The position numbers and the translations under genes are program-made. This document shows, one piece after another, positions 14,850 to 27,120 of a stretch of 64,000 nucleotides of DNA. Numbering within the stretch: position 1 is the stretch's first letter; the number at the start of each line of letters is the position of its first letter. The notes under the pieces are model-generated. The model saw only the letters and a program-made list of their open reading frames with translations, searched no databases and was not told where the DNA came from. This DNA is from Lamellibrachia satsuma (Eukaryota; Annelida; Polychaeta; Sabellida; Siboglinidae): assembly GCA_033239005.1 (NCBI GenBank), contig BSQZ01000028.1, positions 6,654,411 through 6,718,410 on the forward strand, given 5' to 3'.

Positions 14850-15310
14850 TGGCAATAGACTACTTGTTTTGATTGGACAGTAAATGTACACCAATCATGT
14901 GTAACAATATTACTTGTTCTGACTGACAGTAAACGTGCACCAATCATGCATACCAATACACTACTTGTTCCTACCAACAGTAAATGTACACCAATGATCT
15001 CATTCTGGAATCTGCACCATTTCACTACGTCTTCTGACAGTAAATGTACACCAATCGTGTGTATCCAATATACTACTTGTTCTCACTGAATCTACTACTT
15101 GTTCCTACCGACAGCAAATGTAAACCAAGCGTCTCATTCTCTACCAACTACACTACTTGTACTGACAATAAATGTACACCAATCATATGTATCAATACAC
15201 TACTTGTTCTGACTGATAGTACTTGCACACCAACCATCTGTTCCAATAAACTACTGGCACTAAATATACACCAATACACTACTTATTCTGACTGATAGTA
15301 CACATACACC
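14850..15310 (+). repeat. Degenerate minisatellite, unit about 50-60 bp
   Basis: Repeated pattern of CTACTTGTTCTGACTGACAG, then TAAATGTACACCAATCAT and a TGTATCCAATA-like piece, in about nine irregular units. Confidence 0.85.
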
Positions 15311-15561
15311 TAACATATTCAATTCACCTTTCACTTATCCAGGGGTAGAAATCAGCACCCTTTCCTCTGACAGACACCCCAGTATCCGAAAGACCTTGGC
15401 TGATAGATCAGACATGAGTACAACCTGTGTCACAGTTTATGGCTGTTTGGTGTGTGGCAGGTGCAGAAAAGTGACATAAGTTTTTCTCACGAATGACAAA
15501 CTTCTTCTCTTTCTCATAGGTGTCGGAGCTGCTTGAGTCACCCTCGGTTATGTCGCTGTTA

Positions 15562-15873
15562 TCACATAGTGTGCATCATCTGCACCAATGTCTTTGTTCT
15601 CACTGAATCTGATGGAAGCTTCACATAGGAGTAGTTCATTGGTGCAATAATGTCATCCATGACTACAGCAGTATTCGCGAAGTGTCGCACTTGAAATATC
15701 ATTACCGGATCGATTTGCATTTCAGCATCAGTTGTATGTGGTGCCACAGCAGTAGTAGCAGTGATGGCACTAAAGGTGACATCCGTAATGTAAAGATTGA
15801 CGGCATCACCCGTAGCGCTGGATGCTTCAAAACTAGTATCTGTACTTGTACGAACCAATGGTGAATCCTTCAT
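15562..15873 (-). CDS. Open exon-like segment, unrecognised
   Basis: A 103-codon minus-strand frame begins with ATG immediately after TTTTCAG, so its start may be an acceptor rather than an initiation site. The peptide is Thr/Ala/Asp-rich (SSATGDAVNLYITDV). Downstream on the same strand and in another frame, codons reading DSSSSDTYEKEKKFVIREKN continue to about 15450. This suggests one frameshifted or differently spliced coding unit. I do not recognise it with confidence. It could be a transposon gene. Confidence 0.3.
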   Translation of the reverse strand: MKDSPLVRTSTDTSFEASSATGDAVNLYITDVTFSAITATTAVAPHTTDAEMQIDPVMIFQVRHFANTAVVMDDIIAPMNYSYVKLPSDSVRTKTLVQMMHTM

Positions 15874-16442
15874 CTGAAAAGATTACACATACGGTGACTT
15901 GAAAATTTTACAAAATTCATCTTTTGCATAATAAAAGTGAATCACAATGTGAGAAACTTTCCCTTGTATATATTATTTTTAGAATATAAGAGTGCCAGTG
16001 TCATACAGAATGTATAAAGTAATCAACCACAGGGAAAAGCATTTTCCCTATGGAGCCATGTTAATTCAACCAATGGGTCTTTCACTGATCTCTTAATGTT
16101 TTTAATGAATCTGTTTGGTCAGTTTGATGAATGCCACTGGTAACATAACCAAACGCATGTAACCAAAATTGTAGCATCTTAGCTCAAATGTGCATTATAT
16201 TATCTAATCAACATTCCACTGTTTTCAATGGGCCAGGGAGGTCAAAATTCTATAAGGGGTCCAAATTCCATAACAAAATATGGACCCATAGGTTCACTTT
16301 CTATGGGGTTCGTTATTTTATATCTGACACTCGAGTTAGATAACATAATGCATGAATATTGTTATTGGACCAAATGCAGATCTATGTTTGTGACATCTTT
16401 ATCTTATAAATGCTGCACGCACACACACATACCTGCCCACAC

Positions 16443-16519
<77 letters not shown>
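16443..16519. repeat. (TA)n microsatellite
   Basis: About 38 TA units preceded by a short CA run and followed by interrupted ATATGTAT. Confidence 0.97.
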
Positions 16520-16520
<1 letters not shown>

Positions 16521-16974
16521 ATATGTGTATATATGTATATATATAATTATTAGGTATTATACTGAAAGCATCTGCTAGATAGTATGGTGCATGGACAAAA
16601 GCCCCACAGACATAAGCTTGTTTCAATTCAATTATACTGTTCATGACTGTTGCTGTAGTACACAGAGACAAGATATTGTCATGAATATACTTCAGGCATG
16701 TGGTCAATTCCATTCCGGAATTGGAACTGGCCCTCAATTCCAGTTCCGGAATTGGAATTGACTTAAATTTTTTTTTTAATTGGAATTTTTTTTTTCAAAA
16801 ATTAATTTTTTGGGAATTGGAATTGATTTTGTTGGAATTATTGACTTGATACTATTAATATTTACCCTTATATTTATTTATATTACTTTTAAAATCATAT
16901 TTGTCTGCTATTAGCATGTCACCCTGAATCTGGTAACAGCCAGGAAGTTGTCAACATTACAGCATAGACACTGT

Positions 16975-17879
16975 CTACTCTGGTATTGAAACATTGTGAC
17001 CAAGAACAATATAATCAAGCATTTGCATCAAAAAGAGATATGCCCTTATCAGATATCTGTCAATTCTATTTTTAAACATATTCACACTACTAGCATTAAC
17101 ACAATCATTTGGCAGTTTGTTCCATTCATTTATCACCCTCTGTGAGAAAGAGTAGTTTCTCATGTCCAACCTACACTGCTCCTTAACTAATGCTGCTTTG
17201 TGTCCTCTGGTTCTACTGCCTTCTTTAAGTTTGAAGAACATATTCCTATCAACATCCTCATAATCGTTTACTATCTTAAACACTTCTATTTGATCTCCTC
17301 TTAGTCTCCTGGTCTCTAGTGTTGTCAAACCACATTGTAATAAGCGACTTTCGTAACTAAGGTCTCTTAATTCTGGAATCATTTTAGTTGCTCTTCGTTG
17401 TATTCTTTCTAGCTTATCTATGTCTTTTTTTTACGATATGGCCTTCATGCTTGAATACAATATTCCAAATGTGGTCTAACTATTGCTTTGTACAGGAGTA
17501 CAATTAGATGTTTCTCCTTATACGTGATAGTTCTCCTAATTAGCCCTAGAAATTGATTTCCTTTCGAAGCAGCAATCCCACATTGCTCTGAAACTTTCAT
17601 GTCAGCATTAAATGTTACTCCTAAATCCTTTTCTTGTGTGGTTCTACCTAGTACAGCATCCCTCATTTTATATTCCTCGTCCATATTTCCATGTCCTATG
17701 TGTATACATTTACACTTCCCAAAATTGAATAACATTTGCCATTTTTCTGACCATTTAACAATTTTTTCTAGATCATCCTGTAAACTTTGTTTATCTGTAT
17801 CATTAGTAACCTTTCTGAATATTTTCGTGTCATCTGCAAATTTGAGTGCTTTGCTAGATATGTCATCCTGCAAATCATT

Positions 17880-17910
<31 letters not shown>

Positions 17911-18245
17911 GTATAGGGCCTAATACTGATCCCTGTGGTACCCCTCTCAAAACAGATTTCCAGTTTGAAATCTCACCATATTCTATTACTCTCTGTCTTC
18001 TGTGTGTAAGCCACTTTTCTATCCAGTTGATTACATAATTGCCTATACCATGGGCTTTTAGTTTAAGTAACAATCTTTGATGTGGCACTTTATCGAAAGC
18101 TTTCTGAAAATCTAAGTAGACAACTGGTGACCCGTCATCTACCCACTTTGTAATTTCTTCTAGAAAACATAAGAAATTGGTTAGATATGACCTTGCTTTT
18201 AGGAAGCCTACCCCACTTGAATGCAGCCCCTTGTTTATCCAAGCC
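16975..18245 (-). pseudogene. 5'-truncated LINE reverse transcriptase (Jockey/CR1-like)
   Basis: Reading the minus strand from about 18245 leftwards gives RT domain pieces in order: VVYLDFQKAFDKVPHQRLL, then RGVPQGSVLGPILFLIYI, then KALKFADDTKIF (the FADD catalytic box), a thumb region (EKDLGVTFNADMKV) and the C-terminal tail RRLRGDQIEVFKI...FSQRVINEWNKLP, typical of Jockey/CR1-type ORF2. Frames change between segments. A TA microsatellite has expanded inside the coding sequence just after the PQGSVLG block, and a short frame break lies near 17430. Everything 5' of the central RT domain, including the endonuclease, is missing, as usual for truncated LINE copies. Confidence 0.9.
17880..17903. 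repeat. (TA)n inside the LINE ORF
   Basis: About 12 TA units between RT blocks, read on the minus strand as IYIYIYI and breaking the frame. Confidence 0.95.
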
Positions 18246-18460
18246 TAATGTTCAGCCCACAAGTTTCCCATAATAAACATGTCACTGGTCATCTGTACAA
18301 TGCTGTTACATGTGGCTGTAGGGTTTGCCCTTTGTAGTAATTAAAAATGTCCCCATGGAGAATACATGTTGGAGATTAGGATGTTGAAGACTCAAACTTT
18401 CCAGTAAATTTATGATACCACCACTGATAGCGATATAAATCTGACTCCTAGCATATTTGT

Positions 18461-19466
18461 CCCCCGGACATCTGCCCCTTTTTTCTATGATAGTTGACAA
18501 GTGAAAATCAGTTTGCAGTTTTATCATTATTGCTACAATAACATAACATTCAATGACAAGTCAAAGTCACTTTAGCCTAATGCAATGGCCTATCCCCTGG
18601 AGTGTGTATGAGATGTTCTTGTCACCAGTTGTCTTCCAGGTATCATTGATAGTTAGATCAGTGGTGGAAGATGGGTTCTTGGGGTGATGCTTCCACAAAC
18701 AGTGGTGGACAGTAACGAGTCAGAGATCAGCTGGTTTGGAGTGCCCCTGGTATTAGCTGCCTTAGTTTTCAGGTCCTCACCGACCTTGGCAGCTTCTATC
18801 GGTGCCATGTCACCATCATGGTTGCAGGCAGTCTTGTTGATCGCATTCTGGATCTGGAGATCAGATCAGTGACCACAGCACCCTTGCATGATCAGGATCG
18901 ACGCTGGCTTCACTCCCATTGAAGAGTAATCTTGTTGGTCCCCCTTCTTGGTGTAGGAATGACACTCAAAACATAGCTTCTGACCTCCTCAGATGCTAGT
19001 AGTAATTTCCATAGTGAAGTTATAAGTGAATTCTGACAACTCTGGCTTGTGCATCCAGTTTTATAGGAAAATGGAGTCACTCCAACTCGCCATGGTAAAT
19101 GCAATTCAAAAGAAACCTTGTTGAGATGGCTTCTTTCAAATATCCTCAATTGTCCTAACAGGTCCAGGTCCTAATGTCACTGGCTTCTTCCACAATTGCA
19201 ATAAAGATAATCCTTTGATTACAGGATCACCTCCAACTATATAAAGTAATTTACTTGTCTGATCTGGCACAAAGAACATTAATTGCAATTAGGGTAATAT
19301 ATATCTTGAATTCATGTTCAGAAATAAAAAATAAGTTAAAAAAACATTTCTTAAAAAACTTACAAATAATCCAGAGGCTACGGACAGGGGGCAAATGTCC
19401 AGATTTTGAATAAGGCAAGGGGCTAATGTCTGGGGGGGGCAAGTGACAAAGGGGCAAATGTCCGGG
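18461..19466. repeat. Inverted-repeat pair, possible ends of a small DNA element
   Basis: CCCCCGGACATCTGCCCCTT (18461-18480) and AAAGGGGCAAATGTCCGGG (19448-19466) are imperfect inverted copies about 1 kb apart. Further copies of GGGGCAAATGTCC lie at 19386-19400 and near 19470. No flanking duplication was identified. Confidence 0.45.
18640..19125 (-). pseudogene. FLYWCH-type zinc finger relic
   Basis: On the minus strand one frame gives GGQKLCFECHSYTKKGDQQD (about 19000-18935), like the start of a FLYWCH zinc finger (G-x-x-L-x-F-x-G-x-x-Y-x-K). A second frame further on gives CNHDGDMAPIEAAKVGEDLK, then AANTRGTPNQLISDSL (18830-18700), like the H-N-H end of the finger plus the K-x(6)-R-x(4)-P-x-Q-I-I linker found in FLYWCH proteins derived from MULE-like transposons. 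Stops and frame changes show it is dead. It lies between the two CCCCCGGACAT repeats, which may be its ends. Family assignment is by motif only. Confidence 0.5.
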
Positions 19467-19490
19467 AGGGGGGCAAATGACCTGGACTTG

Positions 19491-19503
<13 letters not shown>

Positions 19504-19578
<75 letters not shown>
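19504..19578 (+). repeat. (TG)n microsatellite
   Basis: About 37 TG units preceded by a short TA run. Confidence 0.97.
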
Positions 19579-19580
<2 letters not shown>

Positions 19581-19783
19581 TTAACGAACAATAATTTTGT
19601 AATCATATCTAATTAAATATGATTGTGCACACGTGACAAATAAAACTGTGTTAAAACGAATTGGATTTGAATTTTTCTTTAGCCTAGGATTTTAACAGTT
19701 GGAATTCATTTTTTGCAAGGCGGAATTAGAAATGATTTTTTGGAATTGACAAAACAGAATTGTCCCCCATGCCTGATAGACTT

Positions 19784-20735
19784 CCTTCATATGTATATAG
19801 CTTGTACTAATACTATTGTGGGTTGCCGATAGTTGCCCCCTCCCCCCACGATATTCATTACAGTGTTATTAGTCGACTCAGAATAAAATGTAATTAATAC
19901 ATCTCTTTATGAACTTCCGGTTATTACATGTGGGGTTTAATCTGATCAATAAAGCAAATTAATTTTATATAATTTTGCCTTATTGTCAAGTCACAAGAAT
20001 TCAGACAGAAATTGTAAAGTGTCATTATAGAAAGCAGACATGTAATCTGACAGTGTTCAACTGGGTAGATGACGATGCCTTAGTTAGTTTCCTCTCCAGC
20101 TAGACATTGCATGGGTGAAATACATTTTATTAAATATTTAAATACTTTTAAAAAGTTTGTGTAACTGCATTTGCACTTAATCACAATGAAAGTATTTGTA
20201 TATTTAAATATTTCCATAAAGAATTTGAAATGTAAACAGCAACAGCAGGCTTCTGTTGCGCTATAGTCTATACTGTCTTTTGGTGTGTTTCTCCCATGCA
20301 TCTACCCCCTTAGGCTTAGCCTTACGCTTGCTGCTTGGTCTCTAGGCATTTAAAACACTGGAGTATGAGACTTATTATGACTGTCAATAAATAATATCAA
20401 ATTATTTTCTTGAATAATTTTGCCTAGTACATACGCCATGGCCCATGTTATAAAGCTGCAGTATATCCTGTAGCACTTATTGAGTTATTGTTATTGTTTT
20501 GAGTACGGCCACGTATTGACGGTACGTCTGATCACGTCGAAAATAAATCGGCGGATAGGAAAACACTCGTAATTATATCAAACTATTAACAGTTACTCGC
20601 ACTTTATTGTATTCATACATTTCGATTTACTGTGGGTTATATATATGCTGACGTTGAAGCACATATGTGCTTATTGGGGTGGAACTATATTGTAATCGTA
20701 GTGATAAGTCACAATGGTAACGGTAATCCAATTTA
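19784..20735. other. No recognised gene
   Basis: AT-rich. An open minus-strand frame at 20080-20301 has no support. Confidence 0.4.
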
Positions 20736-21107
20736 CTAACCTGGTTTCGGCTCGTCGCTTCCTGCGCATCGCTCTGCCCTTTGATATCTGACGTTTCCTT
20801 GTCGCAGAATAGTCTGTAGATGCATGGTCATATGCGGAAAAAAAAATCTAAGATGGAACGGTGTCTTTGACCAAGAATGACATCTTGATGCTCTCCGTCT
20901 GTCCATGCTCATCACAGTCGGAAAAGTGGTCACTCGCAGTGCCTGCGGCTGGCGGACACGGCAATTTCCGCATTTGCAACCACCTTTTCCGCTGCAAATT
21001 CTTCCTCGGAAGTCGATCAAAAGTTTTTTCCTTGCATTTGTAGTACTAGTTGATATATCCAGGAGCCATCCAGTGTACACCAGTTTTCTTTTTATTCGAT
21101 TTTCCAT
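20736..21107 (-). CDS. Candidate first exon with a CxCxxC cysteine cluster
   Basis: A 123-codon minus-strand frame starts at ATG 21107 in a GC-rich patch that also carries an upstream ATG at about 21213. The peptide contains NARKKLLIDFRGRICSGKGG followed by CKCGNC. After the cysteines a second overlapping frame also stays open (reading SDHFSDCDEHGQTESIK), so a splice or frameshift probably lies near 20970. A GTTAGT donor-like site sits at 20738-20743. The CKCGNC box resembles zinc-binding boxes in several repeat-associated families. I cannot name one. Confidence 0.3.
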   Translation of the reverse strand: MENRIKRKLVYTGWLLDISTSTTNARKKLLIDFRGRICSGKGGCKCGNCRVRQPQALRVTTFPTVMSMDRRRASRCHSWSKTPFHLRFFFPHMTMHLQTILRQGNVRYQRAERCAGSDEPKPG

Positions 21108-21249
21108 GCGTTTCGGCCGTTTTTCCGAGAGGTTTTTACTGTGTGAACGCCGTGCCAGGAGCTCGTACTCAAACCACTCTGCCGCTGAACCCCCCGCAGA
21201 GCAATATGGCGCCGCCCAGCGAAGATAATGGCAAAGTTTAAAAGGATAT

Positions 21250-22121
21250 TACAAAATTACCGTGGCGTTGTGCCCATCATATAAGGGTGATATATACTGT
21301 AAATGGTATGTTATTATGTTTGGGCTATGGTTGTTCGAGTGCTTCACCCCCCCTTTAAGTAAAGAAATGTGTGAGGCTGTATTCGTGAGAAATTGACAGA
21401 TTTTATGCACGTGCGTTATAAATTGACAGAAACTGTTAACATTCGTCGATGGGTTGACGGACATATTGTCCTTTGTTTCATTTAAACTGCGGTGTGTGTC
21501 CGTACAAGCATTTGCTAAAATAAATAAAGTCTGCATTAGTATTGCACATTTTGTTTGTTTATTTTCTTTATATAGATACATTGTCTGTCAAATGTAACGT
21601 ACGTGCGTTTAGCTTAATAAGCAAACAGAACAGCTCAAAACATCAATATTACAGATAATTATGTCCACTAGCCAGTTAAAGTGCTAGGTAGCATCCTAAT
21701 TTATTTAAAGCAGGAAAATAATCATGTGAAGTTACATTTTCAGTTATCACTACAATTGTTCTTGCTGTAACACTTGATATGGGTAAAGGCGAGTGTTGTA
21801 TACAACGTCAGTAATGTACAACTTTTTCATATAAATAGTGTAATGTTGTCGAGTTTTTACCTTACACTGTAAATTAAAGCATTTTTTTCAATAACAATTG
21901 ATCAGGTGTGTTCAAAACATACTTTTCTTCCATTTTTATCCGTCAAAAATAACGCACGTTAACACATATTTTGTTTTCAAAAATATAAAAACAAAATAGT
22001 TAAAGGTCACGTGATTGCATCGTGCCTAGTGAATCCTAAACATATGTTATCCTAGCTTACAGTCTAAAAGTTAGAGAAAACATCAGTTTCAAAAGGAAAT
22101 AAAAAATATATATATGTCGCT

Positions 22122-22124
<3 letters not shown>
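21250..22124. other. No recognised gene; recurrent word cluster
   Basis: Contains TGCACGTGCGTTATAAATTG (about 21401), CTGTCAAATGTAACGTACGT (21584) and CCGTCAAAAATAACGCACGT (21940), the same word set as 12075-12485. Confidence 0.4.

Positions 22125-22199
<75 letters not shown>
22125..22199. repeat. (TA)n microsatellite
   Basis: About 37 TA units. Confidence 0.97.
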
Positions 22200-22203
<4 letters not shown>

Positions 22204-22381
22204 CATATCAGCGACATATTAGGGGAGGACTATATATTCACCCTAGCGTACAAATGACGTACCACACTAGCGGATAAATGACGTACCATCGAAGCGGCAA
22301 CACGATGAAAATCGCAGCGACTCCGCATAAAATATTAATCGTGCGGCACCAAAATCGCAACGTGCGCGTTTGCGGTCGAAC

Positions 22382-22419
22382 ACCGACATCACTTTAATTT
22401 TCTCAGATAAAAACGTCGG

Positions 22420-22420
<1 letters not shown>
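22382..22420. repeat. Copy of 45-bp palindrome, one arm shortened
   Basis: ACCGAC then ATCACTTTAATTTTCTCAGA, TAAAAACGTCGGT. Compared with the copy at 24826-24870 it lacks 6 bp (GTTTTT) of the left arm. Confidence 0.85.
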
Positions 22421-22423
<3 letters not shown>

Positions 22424-22517
<94 letters not shown>

Positions 22518-22526
22518 CATATATAT

Positions 22527-22579
<53 letters not shown>

Positions 22580-22588
22580 CATATATAT

Positions 22589-22631
<43 letters not shown>
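22424..22631. repeat. (TA)n microsatellite, compound
   Basis: Long TA tract interrupted twice by the same TTATATACATATATATTATG block, ending in (ATA)n. Confidence 0.95.
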
Positions 22632-22644
<13 letters not shown>

Positions 22645-22811
22645 TAGAGCGCCATGGATCCAGGTGACCCTGTTCAAAGGCGCTGACAAACATAGTTAAA
22701 GACAGTCACGATTAAAAGATAAATAAATAGATAAATAAATAAATAAAAACATAAAAAACGGCAAATCCAAGTTCATAGGACATAGCACTAAAAGTCGAAT
22801 AAATTTGACAG

Positions 22812-24480
22812 TTAATAATAATAAGCGCGTTTAAACAAGATAGTTTTTAAGAGTCTTTTAAAGGTGTATAGAGAGTCACATTTTCGCATCTCATGGGGGA
22901 GACTGTTCCACAGGCGAAGAGCAGCGATGCAGAAGGCACGATTACCATAATGGCGGAGATTTGCACTGCAGAAAGAGTCTGATGAGGATCGCAATGTTCT
23001 GCAGGGTTGGTAAAACTGGAGCAGGTCTGCAATGTAGCTCGGAGCAAGCAGATGAAGAGCTTTGAACGTCATCAGTAAGACCTTGTATTCAATACGGTAC
23101 CGGACAGGAAGCCAATGGAGAGTCTCTAAGATGGATGTGATATGGTCATAGCGACTTTCGACACTTGAGATTTCATGCTGAGCTCACTGTCAAACATCAC
23201 TCCAATGTTGCGAGCGACGGCAGTAGGCTGGAGGATGCTGTCAACGGTGACGACATCAGTCAGATTGTGCTTGCTAGCCGAGCTCGGTGTAGTGATCACA
23301 AGCACTTCAGTCTTATCGTCATTCAGCTGAAGACGATGATGAGTCATCCATGCTTTTAGTTCTCCCATACATGCTTGGATGCGTGCCAGTGCAGCCATCT
23401 CATCATTGGTGTCCTTGATCTTAAATGAGACACACAGTTGAGAATCATCAGCAAAGAGGTGGACGTCAGTCGATGCCGCCTAACTATCTGCCCAATGGGT
23501 CCCATGTAGAGTGTAAACAAAACTGGGCCAAGAACAGACCCCTGAGGCACTGCCTGCAGCAGCTCCGACGTATGCCCATCCATGTGAGTGGGTCCCGACA
23601 CGTGCTGGCAGAGAGAGTGTTTGAAAGGATGTCACGGAAGCGGGAAGCATCAGTGTTCAGTTGGTCCTCATAATGGAAGTTGAAATCACCCAAAATCAGG
23701 GTGTTCTGAGATTTGACCACGTGTTGCTGAAGGAAGTCTTGGAATTCACTCAGAAAGAGGCCAATGGTTGACTTGTTTCTTTTTGATGGCGGAGGGCGAT
23801 ATATATCACAGCCAGTTTCACTGTTGACGAAGCACTAAGTGTGACTTCCATGTTTTCAAACGAATTTGTTTTCCATGAAGACTTTGATGCCATTTTGATG
23901 TTGGATTTGTGGAGAATGGCAACCCCACCCCCTCTGGCTGTGGTGTTCTTGTGCTGTCTCCTCGGAACATGGGTAAACTTGCAGCCAGGAATTGTCAGGG
24001 CTCTGATTATCTGGTTATCATCAGGAGTATTACGTAACCATGTTTCTGTGAAGGCCACGATGTCAAAGCCGTGCTCAATAATATAGTCAGAGAGGGGTGT
24101 CACCTTGTTCCTCGCCGACTGGGCGTTTATTAAGCACATGATCATGGTGCACAGCTTGCTCCGTTTGGTGGCACATACTTGGAAGTTCGAAAAATTGGGT
24201 CCAGCCTGTTGCCCCAGAAAATGCGTTGCAGGTCTGTTTCCGATGGTCGGGTTGATTTGTTGTTGCTGTTGTTTGTAGTCACCCCCACGATAAACCCCGC
24301 TTGGTTGGCGGGTGGAGTGATACCCCCGCGCTGCAAGCGGCTCTCCAGGCAGCATTGCCAAGACGACCCCCTCTATTGTTGTGCTGCAGGCTGGTCAAGA
24401 ATTGTCTTGTGTACACAAGATTCATTGTCAAGCTTTGGTAGCTGCGGTTACACTCGACTGACCACCAGCGTTAGCCACAC
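22812..24480 (-). pseudogene. Internally deleted LINE (endonuclease plus part of RT)
   Basis: Read on the minus strand from about 24361, the endonuclease half is clear: CLINAQSARNKVTPLSDYII, then DIVAFTETWLR, GGGVAILHKS and LILGDFNFHYED (catalytic GDFN). Directly after it the frame passes into the middle of an RT domain: VPQGSVLGPVLFTLYM, the thumb HHRLQLNDDKTEVLVI, and the tail MTFKALHLLAPSYIADLL...RAFCIAALRLWNSLP, typical of CR1/L2-like ORF2. The region encoding the first RT motifs and the FADD box is missing or garbled, so a large internal deletion joined the two halves near 23575-23600. Several frame breaks occur. The element lies between two (TA)n tracts and copies of a 45-bp palindrome. 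Confidence 0.9.
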
Positions 24481-24705
24481 AGGTGCAACACTCACTGTTC
24501 AAGATGCAAGTCTTTAAAACACCAAAAAAATCGCAAGTACTTGCCAAAAACACTATCTGAACATCTCAGTGCAGTCCTCAAGCATTCACGGACAAAGTAG
24601 TCAATATATAAACACTGTGCACTGTGTAAAAATCTATCAAATCCACAAAGTTTAAGAGCTCAGTGTGCATGCAGCCACAGGGCGCAGTGTCTCAGACATC
24701 ATCTA

Positions 24706-25023
<318 letters not shown>

Positions 25024-26882
25024 ATTATATATATATATACTTATATATATACATATATGTATATAATATAATTTCTGCACGAAATATGAGGTGTAAGCTA
25101 TCTAAATATAATAATATAGTTTTTTTTAGTTATTTTTTAATTAGGCCATTTGATAGAGCTTTTGATTCTGAACACAGTGATATAAATTTTATATCTGTAC
25201 TCCAATATTTAGCAGAGATATGATTTTTTTCCCAATTTTTTAACTACGTACATTTCTCATCAAAATCCGAATTTGGCCGAAAGGCCTACTTTGAGACACC
25301 ACAAATATCAAACAACATAACCTGAACTCTCAAAACTTTTGTTTTTCTATTCAGTATACATATAGACCACACCCAATTTTTGTCAAGCATGTAAGATCAA
25401 CATACAATTCACAATTTTATTTTGAAAATGTAAATTTCCTTAATTTGTGCTGATGGGTCAAAACACATCAACATTTATAACTCTGACAGTTCATAACTTT
25501 TGACATAATTGAGGTGCAGGGATAATTTTTGTATCTGTGGAATGGTATAACTTTCATCAATGCATTTAAAACATACAGAGCTTGGGTTCTTTAAGGTTAA
25601 CCTTGACTTTTACACACAGTAAAGGGCAACATATCGCAATTACACAAACGTTTCCCTCAAATAAAACAATGTGCCGAACAGTGTTCATGATGCCAAAACT
25701 GCTATTTTGTGTAGCTACTTGCACACAAAAACACTAGGGAGATAAATTACTAAGAGCTGTTCAGATATAACATCATATCTATCATTTCAGACTCTTCATG
25801 ACCGTCAGTTAAGAGAGGATTTACAGACTCGTGATTTTCTCATAATCTGTTGAAATTGACTTCACAGCTGGCATGGACTACACACAACCGTACTAGTCAT
25901 TCTCTACTTAATAAGCACATTGTTTGTGAGCCCTTAACATTATACATAAGCAAACAATAATAAACAAACATTAAAAAGCATTGGACACATATATACAATT
26001 TATTAAATATGTTTATTAATATAACAAATACACTTGGTCAAATGCAAATACAGTGTTTTTTAATTGTTAAATACATCTAAGTTCTACTACAAATACATTT
26101 CCTTCCCAAGTATGCTTTTCACAATTAACACATCTGCTGTTTTACTTCTTTTGTCTTCTATGTCATCCAAATTCCTTGTTTTGTCTACTGTGTACTATTA
26201 CAATTTAGAACTATTACAAGACCTGGTTGCATTTGACAAACATCAACTGTTGAAAGTGGTCGTCACTTAAGTTGCACCAGTCAGCCAGGACAGAAGATTT
26301 TCACATCACCAAACCAACATGAAGCTCCAACTAAAAAAAAGTGGAAATCAAAATTAATTACCAACCAAACTGGCAATCATTCCAGTTTGGTTGCCAATCT
26401 GTCGGTCCCTGAACCTCCGTTTGGGATTTGAAGTGCAGCTTATGAAACGGAATAAAGTAAAGTGACAGTTAACTTGTTTATTATTTTACAATTCACTGAA
26501 TCAGCCAATACATCAATATACAGTTAATACAGTATGATAAAATAACAAATTTCCTGTACAGTCAAACAAATACTACGTGAACCATAAACAGATTAAAGCT
26601 TAAGTTAATATAAAGTTGCATTATTCGAGTTAATCTAAAAATGGATAGGCACTCTGCCCGAGAAAAAAATTTCAGTGTTCATTTAATAATATACCAATAA
26701 ACAAAACAAAGTTTATACGGGTAACCATGAGAATAGTATCGCTAAAACATGTTTAATTGCATCCTAACTTCGTGCATAGGCCATCGCGCAATATCGTGGC
26801 AACTCGGTATTGCAACGCAACGAGAAACAACCTGGTCACTATTTTGTCTCTTTCAGCAGAAACTAACACTAAATAAGATATG
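25024..26882. other. No recognised gene
   Basis: AT-rich sequence. A 26-bp partial palindrome (CCAAACTGG) lies near 26370-26395. No coding block was recognised. Confidence 0.4.
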
Positions 26883-26950
26883 TTAATAATTCAAATGCTT
26901 CGTGTATATTTGGGACACAAACTGTTGGTATTGTTGCGTAGACAGGTCGC
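26883..26950 (-). CDS. Last exon of a small two-exon gene
   Basis: After TTCTTTTTAG on the minus strand, the exon supplies two bases that complete a Gly codon, then 21 codons (DLSTQQYQQF, then VSQIYTKHLNY) and TAA at 26883-26885. The acceptor has a good pyrimidine run. The phase fits the donor at 27119-27120, giving a 54-residue protein. See the first exon at 27121-27217. Confidence 0.55.
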
Positions 26951-27120
26951 CTAAAAAGAAATAAAACGTTCGCATCGTATGGGGGACTGATCCCGTGAAA
27001 GTCGGACGCATGGCCCATGGCATCGCCTTCGACTTAACTATTTGATGTTAAATGTTATCGCGTATTATCATTAAACTAATCAAATATTACTTCACAAAAT
27101 GAAAATATACAATAACTTAC

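Larger units (their letters stand above)
16693..19775. mobile_element. hAT-like non-autonomous element with nested insertions
   Basis: The ends are inverted: CAGGCATGTGGTCAATTCC on the left and GAATTGTCCCCCATGCCTG on the right. The 8 bp outside the left end (ATATACTT, 16685-16692) match the 8 bp outside the right end (ATAGACTT, 19776-19783) at seven positions, the target-site length of hAT elements. Both subterminal regions are packed with AATTCC/GGAATT words (16705-16860 and 19650-19760). No transposase was recognised. Inside lie a minus-strand LINE fragment, a FLYWCH relic and a (TG)n tract, so the original element was short and grew by insertions. It shares ends and hexamer words with the element at 60452-61311. 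Confidence 0.7.

Noticed and set aside
21130..21200. tRNA-like GGCAGAGTGGTTTGAGT on the minus strand
   Set aside because: Only an A-box-like word; no acceptor stem or B box was found at the right spacing.
23165..24517. Plus-strand open frames over the 22.8-24.5 kb LINE
   Set aside because: The minus strand encodes clear endonuclease and RT motifs; the plus-strand frames are their shadows.
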